A DNA stretch of 64,000 bases, taken from Aquimarina algiphila. Its GTDB lineage: Bacteria; Bacteroidota; Bacteroidia; Flavobacteriales; Flavobacteriaceae. The position numbers and the translations under genes are program-made. This document shows, piece by piece, positions 1 to 8,634 of the stretch (its first letter is position 1; each line of letters starts with the position of its first letter). The stretch lies in the NCBI RefSeq assembly GCF_007489275.1, contig NZ_VLNR01000016.1, positions 34,230-98,229 on the forward strand, read 5' to 3'. A model generated the notes under the pieces. That model saw nothing but the letters and a program-made list of their open reading frames with translations. It was not told the origin of the DNA and did no database searches.

Positions 1-146
1 ATGCTCATAGGATGCTACCGGGAACCTGGCAATATGATTCTAAAACTAGTACTCTGACAATAAAAAATTCAGATAATGAGATATTTAAGTCATTTAAGAT
101 TGTTGAGGCTAAACAAAATGAACTTAGTTTAAGACTTATAAAGTAA
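1..146 (+). CDS. C-terminal fragment of a lipocalin-like protein (cut by window edge)
   Basis: An open frame enters from the left edge (codons in phase with base 3) and stops at TAA 144-146, giving 47 residues. The visible part contains GTWQYD, then TLTI and NELSLRL, an alternation of short beta strands like the last strands of Bacteroidetes lipocalin-like proteins. No start is in the window. The lipocalin assignment rests only on this strand pattern and is tentative; that it is coding is better supported, because the frame stays open and the spacer before the next gene is normal. Confidence 0.45.
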   Translation, partial: AHRMLPGTWQYDSKTSTLTIKNSDNEIFKSFKIVEAKQNELSLRLIK

Positions 147-178
147 TACAAATTGTGTAAAACAAAAAAGACTTACAT

Positions 179-847
179 ATGAAAAATACAATTGCTAAAG
201 AAAATGATACCAAATTTGAAATATTACCCATTCTAAAAGAAAGATATTCACCCAGAACATTTTCTAAAACTCCTTTATCAGAAGTTGAGTTGAGATCACT
301 TTTTGAAGCCGGAAGATGGGCTTCTAGTTCATATAACCAGCAACCTTGGAGAATTATCTGGGGTATAAAAGGGAACAAGACCTATGATAGAATATTTAGT
401 TGTTTAAGTGAATTTAATCAGTCCTGGGCGAGTAACGCACCAGTTTTATTATTAAATGGTTTTAAGAAAACAACCGATAAAGGGGAAGAGAATTTCCTCG
501 CATTACACGACTTAGGACTATTTATGGGAAATGTTAGTGCCCAGGCTCAGCATCTCGGTATCGCACTACATCAAATGGCAGGAGTCAATTTTGAAAAGGC
601 AAAAAAAGAGTTCAATTTTCCTAAAGATTATCATGTAGCTACAGCAGTAGCTATAGGTCATTATGGAGGTAATATAGAGGACTTGCCTAAAGATTTAAGA
701 GATCAAGAAGACCCTATAAACAGAACAAGAATGATGCAACAGGAATTTACTTTTAATGGAGATTATTTTAATGAACCCGAGTTAGACTCTTCCGAAAGAG
801 GGTTAAACTCATCTAAAGAACAAATTATGAAAAAGATTAATAATTGA
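179..847 (+). CDS. nitroreductase family protein
   Basis: The 222-residue product has the nitroreductase fold signature: RYSPRTF near residues 22-28 and WASSSYNQQPWR near 47-58, both FMN-contacting segments at the N-terminus of this family. The length is normal for a single-domain enzyme of the nitroreductase/oxidoreductase type. It probably acts in the cytosol as an FMN-dependent NAD(P)H oxidoreductase; the substrate cannot be read from sequence. It opens a same-strand run of small stress-related genes (channel, ribosome-associated factor, DJ-1-like protein) and may be co-transcribed with the gene 24 bp downstream. Confidence 0.88.
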   Translation: MKNTIAKENDTKFEILPILKERYSPRTFSKTPLSEVELRSLFEAGRWASSSYNQQPWRIIWGIKGNKTYDRIFSCLSEFNQSWASNAPVLLLNGFKKTTDKGEENFLALHDLGLFMGNVSAQAQHLGIALHQMAGVNFEKAKKEFNFPKDYHVATAVAIGHYGGNIEDLPKDLRDQEDPINRTRMMQQEFTFNGDYFNEPELDSSERGLNSSKEQIMKKINN

Positions 848-871
848 GATTAAGCATTTGGCTGAAATAAT

Positions 872-1708
872 TTGATAAAAGATCCAGAATTGAAAATTGA
901 TAAAAACATAAAAGGTGAAATTTTAGAAAATTCACCTATGTCGCATTCTGAAATATTGCGGGAACAAGTATCGGAAGCATTGGTTATTTACAACAAAACA
1001 AATTCAAGTATTCTATTGAGTTCGTTCTCTGCTGGGTTAGAAATCGGATTTAGTTTTCTACTCATCTGTGTAATGACCGCTTTTTTTATTGATGAAACGA
1101 ATAGTGCGGTAGTATGGAAGATAAATGCATTAGTGTATCCAGTTGGATTTATTCTCGTTGTTTTAGGTAAATCTATGTTATTTACTGAGCAAACATCTTT
1201 ACTTACACTACCCGTACTGAATAAAAAATCAAAAATAATAGATCTTTTCAGGCTATGGGGATTAGTACTTACAGGAAATATTTTTGGAGGAATATTAATA
1301 AGCATCGTCGCCATTTGGATTGGTCCCAAATTAGGGATTTTTGATATAAAAATTGTTGAAAAAGTTTCAGAACACGTGCTACATAGTGATCTTACTGTGA
1401 TATTCGTAAGTGCGATATTAGCAGGATGGTTAATGGGTTTGCTATCCTGGTTACTTACTTCCTCAGATAGCACGATTAGTAGAATTTTAGTAATTTATAT
1501 CATTACAGCAGTAATCGGCGCTATGGGATTGCACCATAGTATTGTAGGAAATATTGAGGTTTTTTCAGGACTAATCGTATCAAAAAATATCACATTAATA
1601 GATTACCTTTCCTTTCAAGGAATTGCGATTATCGGAAATGCTATAGGTGGAGTTGTATTTGTAGCTTTATTAAAATACAAAGCTTTTGCCTACAACGGTA
1701 ATAACTAA
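872..1708 (+). CDS. formate/nitrite transporter (FNT) family protein
   Basis: Up to 278 residues with about six hydrophobic helices. The pattern ILREQVSEAL, then a first helix beginning SSFSAGLEIGFSF, matches the FNT/FocA channel family, which moves small monovalent anions such as formate, nitrite or hydrosulfide across the inner membrane. The frame opens with TTG at 872; an in-frame ATG at 938 (before SHSEILREQ) would also retain the whole channel and may be the real start. It sits between a nitroreductase and a ribosome-hibernation-type gene, which suggests a stress or redox role. The anion specificity is not evident. Confidence 0.85.
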   Translation: MIKDPELKIDKNIKGEILENSPMSHSEILREQVSEALVIYNKTNSSILLSSFSAGLEIGFSFLLICVMTAFFIDETNSAVVWKINALVYPVGFILVVLGKSMLFTEQTSLLTLPVLNKKSKIIDLFRLWGLVLTGNIFGGILISIVAIWIGPKLGIFDIKIVEKVSEHVLHSDLTVIFVSAILAGWLMGLLSWLLTSSDSTISRILVIYIITAVIGAMGLHHSIVGNIEVFSGLIVSKNITLIDYLSFQGIAIIGNAIGGVVFVALLKYKAFAYNGNN

Positions 1709-1729
1709 TAAAACAGAAATTATAAATAA

Positions 1730-2029
1730 ATGAAAACAGTTTTTGAATACACTAATGTAAGTGCAAGTAATAGATTAGAATCTTTTACAGAAGAAAAATT
1801 AAGCAATCTGGCTAATAAATATCCTTTTATTATACGAGGAGATATATTTTTCAAAAAAGAAAATAGAAGTGATGAAACTGGTCATGTTTGTGGTATCCGC
1901 CTAAGTGCTCCAGGTCCCAGACTATTTGCATCATCAGACGAAAAAAGTTTTGAAGAAGCTATTGCAGAAACAATAAGAGATCTAAACGACCAACTTGAAA
2001 GAAGAAAAGATAAGATGTCAACTTATTAA
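1730..2029 (+). CDS. HPF/RaiA family ribosome-associated protein
   Basis: The 99-residue protein has the beta-alpha-beta layout of hibernation-promoting factors. It starts with a strand (TVFEYTNVSAS), then a helix with EEKLSNLANKYPF, and ends with a helix (AIAETIRDLNDQLERRKDK) rich in basic residues. Proteins of this family bind the 30S decoding region and silence or dimerise ribosomes in stationary phase. It is the short form, without the C-terminal dimerisation domain. It lies 21 bp after the FNT gene and 26 bp before the DJ-1-like gene, so these genes probably form one transcript. Confidence 0.8.
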   Translation: MKTVFEYTNVSASNRLESFTEEKLSNLANKYPFIIRGDIFFKKENRSDETGHVCGIRLSAPGPRLFASSDEKSFEEAIAETIRDLNDQLERRKDKMSTY

Positions 2030-2055
2030 GACAAGATAAATTAAAGGAATTAACT

Positions 2056-2736
2056 ATGGAATTTTTATTTGTATTAACGTCTCACAATAAGCTTGGAGAT
2101 ACTGGAGAAAAAACAGGGTTTTGGGTTGAAGAATTTGCCTCTCCTTATTACTATTTAGTGGATAAGGGAGTTCAAATTACAATCTCATCACCAAAAGGAG
2201 GTCAACCTCCTATAGATCCGAGTAGCGACAAGCCAGAAAATCAAACAGAGGCTACTAAACGCTTTCATAATGATCAAGAATTAAAGGAAAAACTGAGTCA
2301 AACTCTTAAACTTTCTAAAGTAAATGAGAAGGATTACGATGCAGTATTTTATCCTGGCGGCCATGGTCCTTTATGGGATCTTTGTAATAATCAATACTCT
2401 ATAAATCTAATACGATCATTTTATGAAAACAACAAACCCACAGGTCTCGTATGTCATGCTCCGGCTGCTCTAAAAAACGTTAAAACAACTAATGGTGAAT
2501 ATTTGGTTAAAGGAAAAAAAGTTACTGGCTTCACTAATAGTGAAGAAGCTGCGGTAGAACTGACCGATGTAGTGCCTTTCTTGGTAGAAGATATGTTAAA
2601 GGAACATGGTGCTACCTTCAGCAAAACTCAAGATTGGCACTCCTATTCAGTACAAGATGGAAACCTAATAACAGGACAAAACCCAGCATCATCAGAAGAG
2701 GTAGCTGAAAAATTATATCATCTCTTGAAAAATTGA
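2056..2736 (+). CDS. DJ-1/PfpI type 1 glutamine amidotransferase-like protein
   Basis: The 226-residue product has the DJ-1/PfpI fold: GGHGPLWD at 101-108, the nucleophile elbow LVCHAPAAL with Cys133-His134, and an acidic residue near Glu25 in GFWVEEFASP that could complete the active site. The length and motifs resemble Hsp31-like chaperone/glyoxalase proteins more than short DJ-1. Such enzymes detoxify methylglyoxal or protect proteins under stress; which applies here is unknown. It ends the first operon-like run; a strong hairpin terminator follows. Confidence 0.88.
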   Translation: MEFLFVLTSHNKLGDTGEKTGFWVEEFASPYYYLVDKGVQITISSPKGGQPPIDPSSDKPENQTEATKRFHNDQELKEKLSQTLKLSKVNEKDYDAVFYPGGHGPLWDLCNNQYSINLIRSFYENNKPTGLVCHAPAALKNVKTTNGEYLVKGKKVTGFTNSEEAAVELTDVVPFLVEDMLKEHGATFSKTQDWHSYSVQDGNLITGQNPASSEEVAEKLYHLLKN

Positions 2737-2758
2737 TTCTTTAACTACCAATACTATC

Positions 2759-2802
2759 TTTAAATAAAATGCAGGAATATTGAATCCTGCATTTTATTTA
2801 AA
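2759..2802 (+). terminator. rho-independent terminator, 18-bp perfect stem
   Basis: The arms 2759-2776 and 2785-2802 are exact reverse complements with an 8-nt loop. The A/T-rich outer part supplies a T-run on either strand, so it could terminate the upstream plus-strand run and also transcripts arriving from the minus-strand mscS gene. Confidence 0.8.
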
Positions 2803-3159
2803 AGATTAGTTCATTCGGTTTGGTGGTAAAAAGAAAAGTGCTGTAAACGTTGTTTTACAAACACTTAAGACTTAAGGTTAATTGCTTGTTATTTTTATTT
2901 CCCTATTCTCATCTTTATGTCTTCCTATTTTCTCTGGCTATACTAACTTTACTTTTGCCTATAGTGAGAAAATATTATATTAGCTACTTTGTCTTCGCTC
3001 TTATACAATATTAATTCTACTACTATATTTTGAAGGTTTACAACTTTTTTACAGTTTTAAGAAGTATTTTCTATCTGAGCAGTTTTTCTTTGCTATAGCC
3101 TCTCTCTGGTAGCGCTTCGTTGAACCTCTAATTTTATACTTAATTATTTCTATCTTAAT
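2803..3159. other. intergenic stretch without recognised gene
   Basis: About 360 bases of strand-biased sequence (pyrimidine-rich on the plus strand) between convergent genes. No open frame with credible composition and no RNA gene was recognised. Confidence 0.5.
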
Positions 3160-4020
3160 TTATTGTTCTTTTTTTAATGTGTTTTGCAATTCCATAGCAT
3201 TTGAAAGTATACGAATTTCTCTCTGTGGAAATGGTATTGATATACCCTTATCTTCAAAACGCTTTTTAGTTTCTTCAATAGTGTAGAAATGAACTGCCCA
3301 AAAATCTTCATTTGACGCCCAATAACGTAAAGATAATGTTACTGCGCTATCCCCTAAATCAGAAACATAAATTTCTGGCACAGGGTCTTTCAAAACTTCT
3401 TCCTGACTATTAATTAAATCAAGTAATATATCTTTTGCTTCTTTGATGTTACTAGTATAAGATATTCCAATATCAATTTTATCACGTCGTATTCCTTCAG
3501 AAGAGTAGTTTACAATATTATCATTAGATAATTTCCCATTCGGAATAATTGCTAATTGGTTACCAAAAGTGTTAAGTTTGGTAGTAAAGATGGAAATCTC
3601 TTTTACGGTTCCCGATATTCCTTGTGCTTCAATAAAATCACCTATCTTAAAAGGTTTGAAAAACAGAATGAGTACGCCTCCAGCAAAGTTTGCAAGAGAA
3701 CCTTGTAACGCAAGCCCAACAGCTAATCCTGCTGCTCCTAAGATAGCAACTAAAGAAGAGGTTTGAACACCTAATTGAGTAATCACCAAAATTAGTAATA
3801 GTATTTTGAGTCCAATACTAATGATTTCATATAAAAAGTTCTCTAAGGTTTCATCATAATCTTTTTTCTGAAAAAATTTACGAAGCATTCGGCTAAAAAT
3901 ATTAATTACCCACATTCCCACAAAAAGAATCACAATAGCAGAAATCAATCCAGGGATAAAATCCCAAATCCATTCTACAAATTGTTTCCAATTTTCTTTT
4001 GTTAGTCCTAATTTTTCCAT
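3160..4020 (-). CDS. MscS family mechanosensitive ion channel
   Basis: The 286-residue protein has three N-terminal helices. The pore-lining third helix region contains AILGAAGLAVGLALQGSLANFAGG-type Ala/Gly packing, and the following FKIGDFIEAQG segment is the start of the beta domain. This is the compact MscS plan: an inner-membrane channel that opens under hypo-osmotic membrane tension. Two further MscS-type genes lie in the window (14616-15506 and 32471-33004), and this one is the more canonical in length. It is a lone minus-strand gene with a 69-bp spacer to its neighbour. Confidence 0.93.
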   Translation of the reverse strand: MEKLGLTKENWKQFVEWIWDFIPGLISAIVILFVGMWVINIFSRMLRKFFQKKDYDETLENFLYEIISIGLKILLLILVITQLGVQTSSLVAILGAAGLAVGLALQGSLANFAGGVLILFFKPFKIGDFIEAQGISGTVKEISIFTTKLNTFGNQLAIIPNGKLSNDNIVNYSSEGIRRDKIDIGISYTSNIKEAKDILLDLINSQEEVLKDPVPEIYVSDLGDSAVTLSLRYWASNEDFWAVHFYTIEETKKRFEDKGISIPFPQREIRILSNAMELQNTLKKEQ

Positions 4021-4089
4021 AATATAATTTCAAAAAGTGTTTAATAATTTATGTGTTCCAAAAGTAATGAAATTGATAAGCTTATCAAT

Positions 4090-4548
4090 TTAAAAAACCA
4101 GCTGCGACTCAAAAGGCTTTGACCACTTTGATACTCTATCCACTGCAGGAATAAGTGTAGCAAAAACTTCAAATTTTCTGGTATATATCGAAGTATTGTC
4201 TTGTAGTTTCCCTAGTTTGATCTTCATGGGTATTTTAATACTCATATTTTTTTTGTTTGCATCTTCTGATCTTATCAAAACACTTTCCTTGCATAAGAAA
4301 TCATCCCTCCGTTCATTTCTGACTACTCGTAATACTTTGGTATCATCCCAATTTGAAATCAATACAGGAACATCTTTGATTCCGTGAACATCATATACAA
4401 AAAGATGTAATAAATACTCCATATTTCCAGAAATATCTAATGGATGAAATTCTATTTCGGTTTTTACGATTATTCTATTTGTTTTGGTATCATCTACCGC
4501 AACATATTCTGGAATTTTGTCAAGGGTTACTTCTGTTATCTTTGCCAT
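4090..4548 (-). CDS. hypothetical protein, 152 residues, all-beta appearance
   Basis: No family is recognised. There is no signal peptide or membrane helix. The sequence is predicted mostly as beta strands (IIVKTEIEFHPLD, YLLHLFVYDVHG, VLISNWDDTKVLRVVRNERR), suggesting a small cytosolic beta-sandwich. The ATG start follows an A/T-rich spacer typical of the organism. It is downstream of the small membrane gene at 4749-4901 on the same strand, with a hairpin between them, so it is probably transcribed separately. Confidence 0.7.
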   Translation of the reverse strand: MAKITEVTLDKIPEYVAVDDTKTNRIIVKTEIEFHPLDISGNMEYLLHLFVYDVHGIKDVPVLISNWDDTKVLRVVRNERRDDFLCKESVLIRSEDANKKNMSIKIPMKIKLGKLQDNTSIYTRKFEVFATLIPAVDRVSKWSKPFESQLVF

Positions 4549-4569
4549 ATCAAAATTATTTTAAAATTA

Positions 4570-4605
4570 AAAATGAGGATTGAATAATTCCTGAATCCCC
4601 ATTTT
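4570..4605 (-). terminator. probable hairpin terminator
   Basis: Arms 4570-4581 and 4594-4605 pair over 12 positions with one mismatch, with a T-run on the minus-strand side. It lies downstream of the small membrane gene and aldehyde dehydrogenase, which are read on the minus strand. Confidence 0.5.
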
Positions 4606-4748
4606 GAAAAAATCACTCACACTTAAACACACTTATCGAACTATTATTGGCTCGCCAAGGGTTTTATTTTTCTATCTTGTTTCAAGATTTTTCAAAGAAC
4701 TTTGCAATTTATACAATAATTAAATTCTATTCAATAACTAACTGATGA

Positions 4749-4901
4749 TTAAAAGAATTCTAAAAATACTCCTGAAGCAATAACTCCTATAATTAACAAA
4801 ATCAATACTAGCACAATAAATTTTGTTCCTATTGTTGTCTTTGTATTTTTCTGAAAAATATAGTCTCTTCTTTCTTCGTCTTCTTCTTTTACAAATTTCA
4901 T
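4749..4901 (-). CDS. small single-pass membrane protein (50 aa)
   Basis: A 50-residue frame from ATG 4901 to TAA 4749. It has an acidic/basic head (MKFVKEEDEERRDY) followed by one hydrophobic helix (FIVLVLILLIIGVIASGVF). The length, clear start and 21-bp spacing behind the aldehyde dehydrogenase gene support a real gene in the same transcript. Function is unknown. Several other membrane proteins of similar size occur in this window. Confidence 0.6.
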   Translation of the reverse strand: MKFVKEEDEERRDYIFQKNTKTTIGTKFIVLVLILLIIGVIASGVFLEFF

Positions 4902-4922
4902 TTTTGTTTATTTTAATTAATA

Positions 4923-6284
4923 TTATTTTATGTAAACTGTTTTCTTATTTACAAATTCCAAAATACCTTCTCTGGAAAGCTCTCTACCATATCCTGAAGC
5001 CTTAGTACCACCAAAAGGTAATCTTGGATCTGATTTTATCATTTCGTTGATAAAAAAAGTACCATCCTCAACATGATCAATTTGTTTTTTTGCTTCTTCA
5101 ACATTTTGTGTAAATAACATAATACCCAATCCAAAAGTAGATTGGGATGCCAACTTAAAAGCATGATCTCTATTTTTTGCTCTAATTATGGCAGCTACAG
5201 GACCAAAAATTTCTTCATCAAAAGCTGGCATTCCTGATTTTACATTGATAAGAATAGTAGGTTCAAAAAATGTATTATTTCTTCTATTGCCTACTAATAC
5301 TATAGCTCCTTTTTCTATAGATTCATCAATTTGTCGTTGTACTTCTTCTACAAGATCAATCCTTGCCAATGTACCTAGTTCAGTTTTAGGATCTAATGGA
5401 GCCCCAAATTTTATATTTTTTAATGCTTCTTTAAATTTTTCTAAGAAATTGTCATAAATCTCATCCACTACAATAAAGCGTTTAGCCGCAATACAACTTT
5501 GACCTGCGTTTTGCATTCTGGCTTTTACAATAGTATCCATATACTTATCAAGATCTGCATCTTCCCATACAATACAAGCATTATTACCTCCCAATTCTAA
5601 TACTGTTTTCTTAAGGTTTTTTCCTGCTATTTCAGCAATAGTACGACCAGCTTTTTCGCTTCCGGTAAGGCTCACTGCCTTCACTATATCATTTTCTATT
5701 ATCTTTTCTATTTGTTTATGACTAGCAAGTAAAGTTTGAAAACAACCCACTGGGTATCCAGAGGCTTCAAAAAGATCCTGAATGGCCAAAGCACATCCTG
5801 TGACATTATTTGCATGTTTCAATATAGCTGTATTTCCTGCTGTTATAGTTGGAATGGCAAAGCGCATTACCTGCCAGAAAGGATAATTCCAAGGCATGAC
5901 AGCCAAAATACATCCTAAAGGGTCATAACTAATAAAGCTTTCTTTTGCCTCTGTTTCTATAAGTTCATCTGCAAGAAATTGTTCTGCATTTTTTTCATAA
6001 AAATCAATTAACCTAATGCATTTTTCTATTTCTGCAACACTTTCCCGATAAGGCTTACCCATTTCAATGGTAATTAAGTTTGCATATTCTTTTTTTTGTT
6101 GATTCAACACGTCAGCCAATTTTTGCAAAAGTCTGGTACGGTTCTGTAATGATTGTTTTTTCCACTTTAGAAATACTTCCTCAGATTTATGTAGTGAAGT
6201 ATCAATTTCTTTGTCTGTAAACAAGGTGTATTTTTTTAAAACTTCTCCTGTAAAAGGATAAGTTGTTGTGATTGTATTTGCCAT
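4923..6284 (-). CDS. aldehyde dehydrogenase, succinate-semialdehyde dehydrogenase-like
   Basis: The 453-residue protein is a complete NAD(P)-dependent aldehyde dehydrogenase. Asn133 lies in PWNYP, SLTGSEKAG marks the cofactor loop, the general base is Glu230 in VLELGGN, and the nucleophile is Cys264 in NAGQSC. Length and start resemble the Sad/YneI branch, which oxidises succinate semialdehyde and related small aldehydes to acids in the cytosol. The substrate is inferred only from family resemblance. It is divergent from the plus-strand ytxH-like gene across a 187-bp promoter region and is followed by a small membrane gene. Confidence 0.9.
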   Translation of the reverse strand: MANTITTTYPFTGEVLKKYTLFTDKEIDTSLHKSEEVFLKWKKQSLQNRTRLLQKLADVLNQQKKEYANLITIEMGKPYRESVAEIEKCIRLIDFYEKNAEQFLADELIETEAKESFISYDPLGCILAVMPWNYPFWQVMRFAIPTITAGNTAILKHANNVTGCALAIQDLFEASGYPVGCFQTLLASHKQIEKIIENDIVKAVSLTGSEKAGRTIAEIAGKNLKKTVLELGGNNACIVWEDADLDKYMDTIVKARMQNAGQSCIAAKRFIVVDEIYDNFLEKFKEALKNIKFGAPLDPKTELGTLARIDLVEEVQRQIDESIEKGAIVLVGNRRNNTFFEPTILINVKSGMPAFDEEIFGPVAAIIRAKNRDHAFKLASQSTFGLGIMLFTQNVEEAKKQIDHVEDGTFFINEMIKSDPRLPFGGTKASGYGRELSREGILEFVNKKTVYIK

Positions 6285-6399
6285 TTGATGTCTTTTAGCT
6301 ACTTATCAAAGATAGATCGAGAACAATAAAAGGATGAACGCTTTTGATATAAATGTTAGTTCGTTTGCCTAAAAATCATATCCGTTAACATCCTTACGG

Positions 6400-6427
6400 T
6401 TTGAGTTAAAGCTTACAGCTATTTTTG
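6400..6427 (+). promoter_or_regulatory. candidate Bacteroidetes-type promoter for the ytxH-like operon
   Basis: TTTG at 6400-6403 and TATTTTTG at 6420-6427 resemble the Bacteroidetes sigma-ABfr consensus (TTTG at -33, TAnnTTTG at -7), though the 16-nt spacer is slightly short. It ends 44 bases before the ATG of the downstream gene. The segment TTTGAGTTAA recurs upstream of the porin gene at 33284. Confidence 0.35.
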
Positions 6428-6471
6428 ATGAATTTTGTAGTAAATATTTTATAAACTAAAAAACAAAAACA

Positions 6472-6801
6472 ATGAGTAATAATGGTAATACATTTTTAGG
6501 AATTATAGCAGGAACCGCAATTGGTGCTACTTTAGGTATATTGTTTGCCCCTGATAAAGGAGTAAATACAAGAAGAAGAATAGCAGATGAAGCGCAAGCA
6601 ACAAAAGATCATTTAGCAAGAGAGGCCTCTAATCTTCAACATCAAATTACTAATACTATGTCTACTCAAAAAGAAACATTAGATACCAAAATTGAATCTC
6701 TAGTTTCTGATGCAAGTTATAAAGCAGACGATGTAATTACCTCTCTTGAAAAAAAATTAAGTGAGTTGAAAGCCAAGAACAAAAAATTACAGAAATCGTA
6801 A
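6472..6801 (+). CDS. YtxH domain-containing protein
   Basis: The 109-residue product begins with a glycine-rich membrane helix (FLGIIAGTAIGATLGILFAP) followed by DKG and an extended charged, coiled-coil-like tail with Lys/Glu/Ala repeats: the YtxH layout of general-stress proteins anchored in the cytoplasmic membrane. Its exact role is unknown in the family. The stop codon overlaps the start of the next gene by one base, so the two are translationally linked. It is the first gene of a three-gene stress-type operon with the holin-like and DUF6327-like genes. Confidence 0.88.
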   Translation: MSNNGNTFLGIIAGTAIGATLGILFAPDKGVNTRRRIADEAQATKDHLAREASNLQHQITNTMSTQKETLDTKIESLVSDASYKADDVITSLEKKLSELKAKNKKLQKS

Positions 6802-7148
6802 TGGGAGTGATTAACGCAATAAATGAAACGTCAAACAAAGCATTTGATGCTGGAGAAACTTATGTTAAGGCTTCCCAGGAATATTACAAACTAAAAGCTT
6901 TCCAGCAACTGGCGAGAGCATTTTCATTTTTAAGCAAGTTGGCCATTATTGGTGGCTTGCTTTTTCTAGCATTAATTTTTTTGACTGTATCCGGAGCAAT
7001 TTGGTTGGGTCAATTTATCGGCAGTACTGCATTAGCCTGTTTGGTAATGGCTGTAACTCTTTTTGTTTTTACTGGAATATCATATCTTTTACGTAAAAAA
7101 ATTGACAAAAACATTATAAAAAAAATGTCTGAAGAATTTTTTGATTAA
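6801..7148 (+). CDS. holin-like membrane protein (phage_holin_3_6 / DUF1469 type)
   Basis: The 115-residue protein has an amphipathic N-terminal helix (NETSNKAFDAGETYVKASQEY), two long hydrophobic helices (about residues 47-70 and 75-95) and a basic tail. This matches the DUF1469 holin-superfamily proteins that accompany YtxH proteins in stress operons rather than a phage lysis gene; no phage genes are nearby. It overlaps the ytxH-like gene by one base and is followed at once by a small cytosolic protein. Confidence 0.8.
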   Translation: MGVINAINETSNKAFDAGETYVKASQEYYKLKAFQQLARAFSFLSKLAIIGGLLFLALIFLTVSGAIWLGQFIGSTALACLVMAVTLFVFTGISYLLRKKIDKNIIKKMSEEFFD

Positions 7149-7152
7149 CCTT

Positions 7153-7356
7153 ATGAAAAAAACATACACCTCTTTTAAAGAGATAGAACAAGACTTACGT
7201 AAACTGAATTTACAACGTCAGATATGTCTAGAAGAAATGAAACTTCTGAGATCTGAGTTCAAAGATGATTTACAACCGTATCAATGGGTTTCTACAATAC
7301 TCAGTGCAGTAAAAAAATATGGAATCTTCTATTTAATCAAAAGGCTCTTTAAATAA
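7153..7356 (+). CDS. small DUF6327-like protein
   Basis: A 67-residue protein starting at ATG 7153 (MKKTYTSFKEIEQDLRKLN). A TTG 12 bases earlier would overlap the preceding stop and is less likely. It is mostly helical and charged, ending with an aromatic/basic amphipathic helix (YGIFYLIKRLFK) that could touch the membrane. The order YtxH, holin-like protein, short coiled-coil protein is a conserved flavobacterial trio; the family name is given from memory of that context and the function is unknown. Confidence 0.65.
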   Translation: MKKTYTSFKEIEQDLRKLNLQRQICLEEMKLLRSEFKDDLQPYQWVSTILSAVKKYGIFYLIKRLFK

Positions 7357-7361
7357 TATAA

Positions 7362-8426
7362 TTATGACACGCCCACAAATTCTTCTATAGGCAATTCAGT
7401 TCTGTTTTTAAAATCATTGGGACTGATATCATACTTTTCTTTAAAAATTTTCGAAAAATAGCTTCTACTACTAAATCCAATTGAATAAACAATCTCTGAG
7501 ATATTCATATCAGTAGTTCGTATCAAATCTCTAGCAGCTTCTAATCGCACGTGACGAATATATTCTGTTACTGTCCTGGCATATAACAACTTAAACCCTT
7601 CCTGAAGCTTAGCTTGTGGTAACCCTGTTTCTTCTGAGAGTTGTTCTAAAGAATAATCTTTGGCTACATCTTTGATAATTTTCTTAGCCAAACTTCTAAT
7701 TAATCTTAATTCTCTTTTTAAAAGTGTTGTTGGAAGTACTTCTTCTTTCATAGCACGATCATGTTGTTGAATATGCATAGACAAAATTTGGTAAATCATA
7801 CCTTCTATTTGTAATATACGTATCATTCCTTTTTGTTTTATTTTTCGCAAAGCACCTATCTGATCAGCTAGTTTAAGATTAAAGGTACCAAAATATGCGA
7901 AAGCTTTCTCGTGATCTTCATCCATAAAAACCTTATATAGTTTTTCATTAAGCTGTGATACATTATTGAGCCTTTTTTGTAGATATTTTTTCCTGGCAAT
8001 TTGTATTACATTAATTTCTAATTTCTCCTCCTTTGGAAAATAGCCATAGTTATGTCCACCATCTCGACTAGTAATAATCACGGATTGAAACTGTTCTAAA
8101 GTATGTATCTCTTTTTGGTATCCAAAACGATGTCCACAATGTCCCGTAAGACAATATGCAAAATGTATAGGATTATACTCTGAAGCATCCATAACTAGTA
8201 CAAATTCTTTATGAAATATAATATCATACTCTAACAAATTGACTCCCCAGTCAAATGTAATAAACCGAATCGTACCGTGCGCATTTAAGTTATTAACTGT
8301 GAGCATATATTCTCCCCATCTCTCTTCAATTTTCCCTCCTATAATATCCTGAATTTGCCTAACGGTACCCTCAGTATCTTTAGCCGTGATATTAATCTCT
8401 ATTGCAGTCGTTGGTTCAGCGTACAT
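7362..8426 (-). CDS. AraC family transcriptional regulator (paralogue 1 of 4)
   Basis: The 354-residue protein carries two C-terminal helix-turn-helix units of the AraC type. The pattern LEQLSEETGLPQAKLQEGFK comes first, then ISEIVYSIGFSSRSYFSKIF and the closing YDISPNDFK. The N-terminal 230 residues include RFITFDWGVNL and TGHCGHRFG and share layout with the regulators at 21200, 23713 and 24910. No periplasmic or membrane segment is seen, so it should be a cytosolic sensor-activator; its ligand is unknown. It is convergent with the ytxH-like operon, stops only 5 bp away, and may control nearby stress genes. Confidence 0.93.
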   Translation of the reverse strand: MYAEPTTAIEINITAKDTEGTVRQIQDIIGGKIEERWGEYMLTVNNLNAHGTIRFITFDWGVNLLEYDIIFHKEFVLVMDASEYNPIHFAYCLTGHCGHRFGYQKEIHTLEQFQSVIITSRDGGHNYGYFPKEEKLEINVIQIARKKYLQKRLNNVSQLNEKLYKVFMDEDHEKAFAYFGTFNLKLADQIGALRKIKQKGMIRILQIEGMIYQILSMHIQQHDRAMKEEVLPTTLLKRELRLIRSLAKKIIKDVAKDYSLEQLSEETGLPQAKLQEGFKLLYARTVTEYIRHVRLEAARDLIRTTDMNISEIVYSIGFSSRSYFSKIFKEKYDISPNDFKNRTELPIEEFVGVS

Positions 8427-8557
8427 AGTAAAATGATTTTGAATGTGAAAAACTGTCTAAAGTAATTTCAAAAATAATAAACAAAAAATGTTTTTCTGCT
8501 CTCATTTTTTAAAGATTTTGTTAATATACATATAAAAATGAGGTATTACTAGTTTTA

Positions 8558-8619
8558 TTAACTACATCAAATTAAAAAGACTCCCTTCTTAAGGAGTCTT
8601 TTTAATTTGATGTAGTTAA
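8558..8619 (-). terminator. very long perfect hairpin terminator (27-bp stem)
   Basis: Arms 8558-8584 and 8593-8619 are perfectly complementary with an 8-nt loop. It lies 15 bases beyond the stop of the minus-strand gene at 8635-9102, so it most likely ends that transcript. The stem includes AAAAAGACTCC/GGAGTCTTTTT, which gives a T-run. Confidence 0.8.
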
Positions 8620-8634
8620 AATATTACTTTTTTA

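Noticed and set aside
988..1473. 161-residue frame antisense to the FNT channel gene
   Set aside because: It lies entirely within a well-supported gene on the other strand and has no start context or family features.
6801..7148. Holin-like protein as sign of a prophage
   Set aside because: No phage structural, lysis or integrase genes are nearby, and the neighbours are the YtxH-type stress genes with which this family normally occurs.
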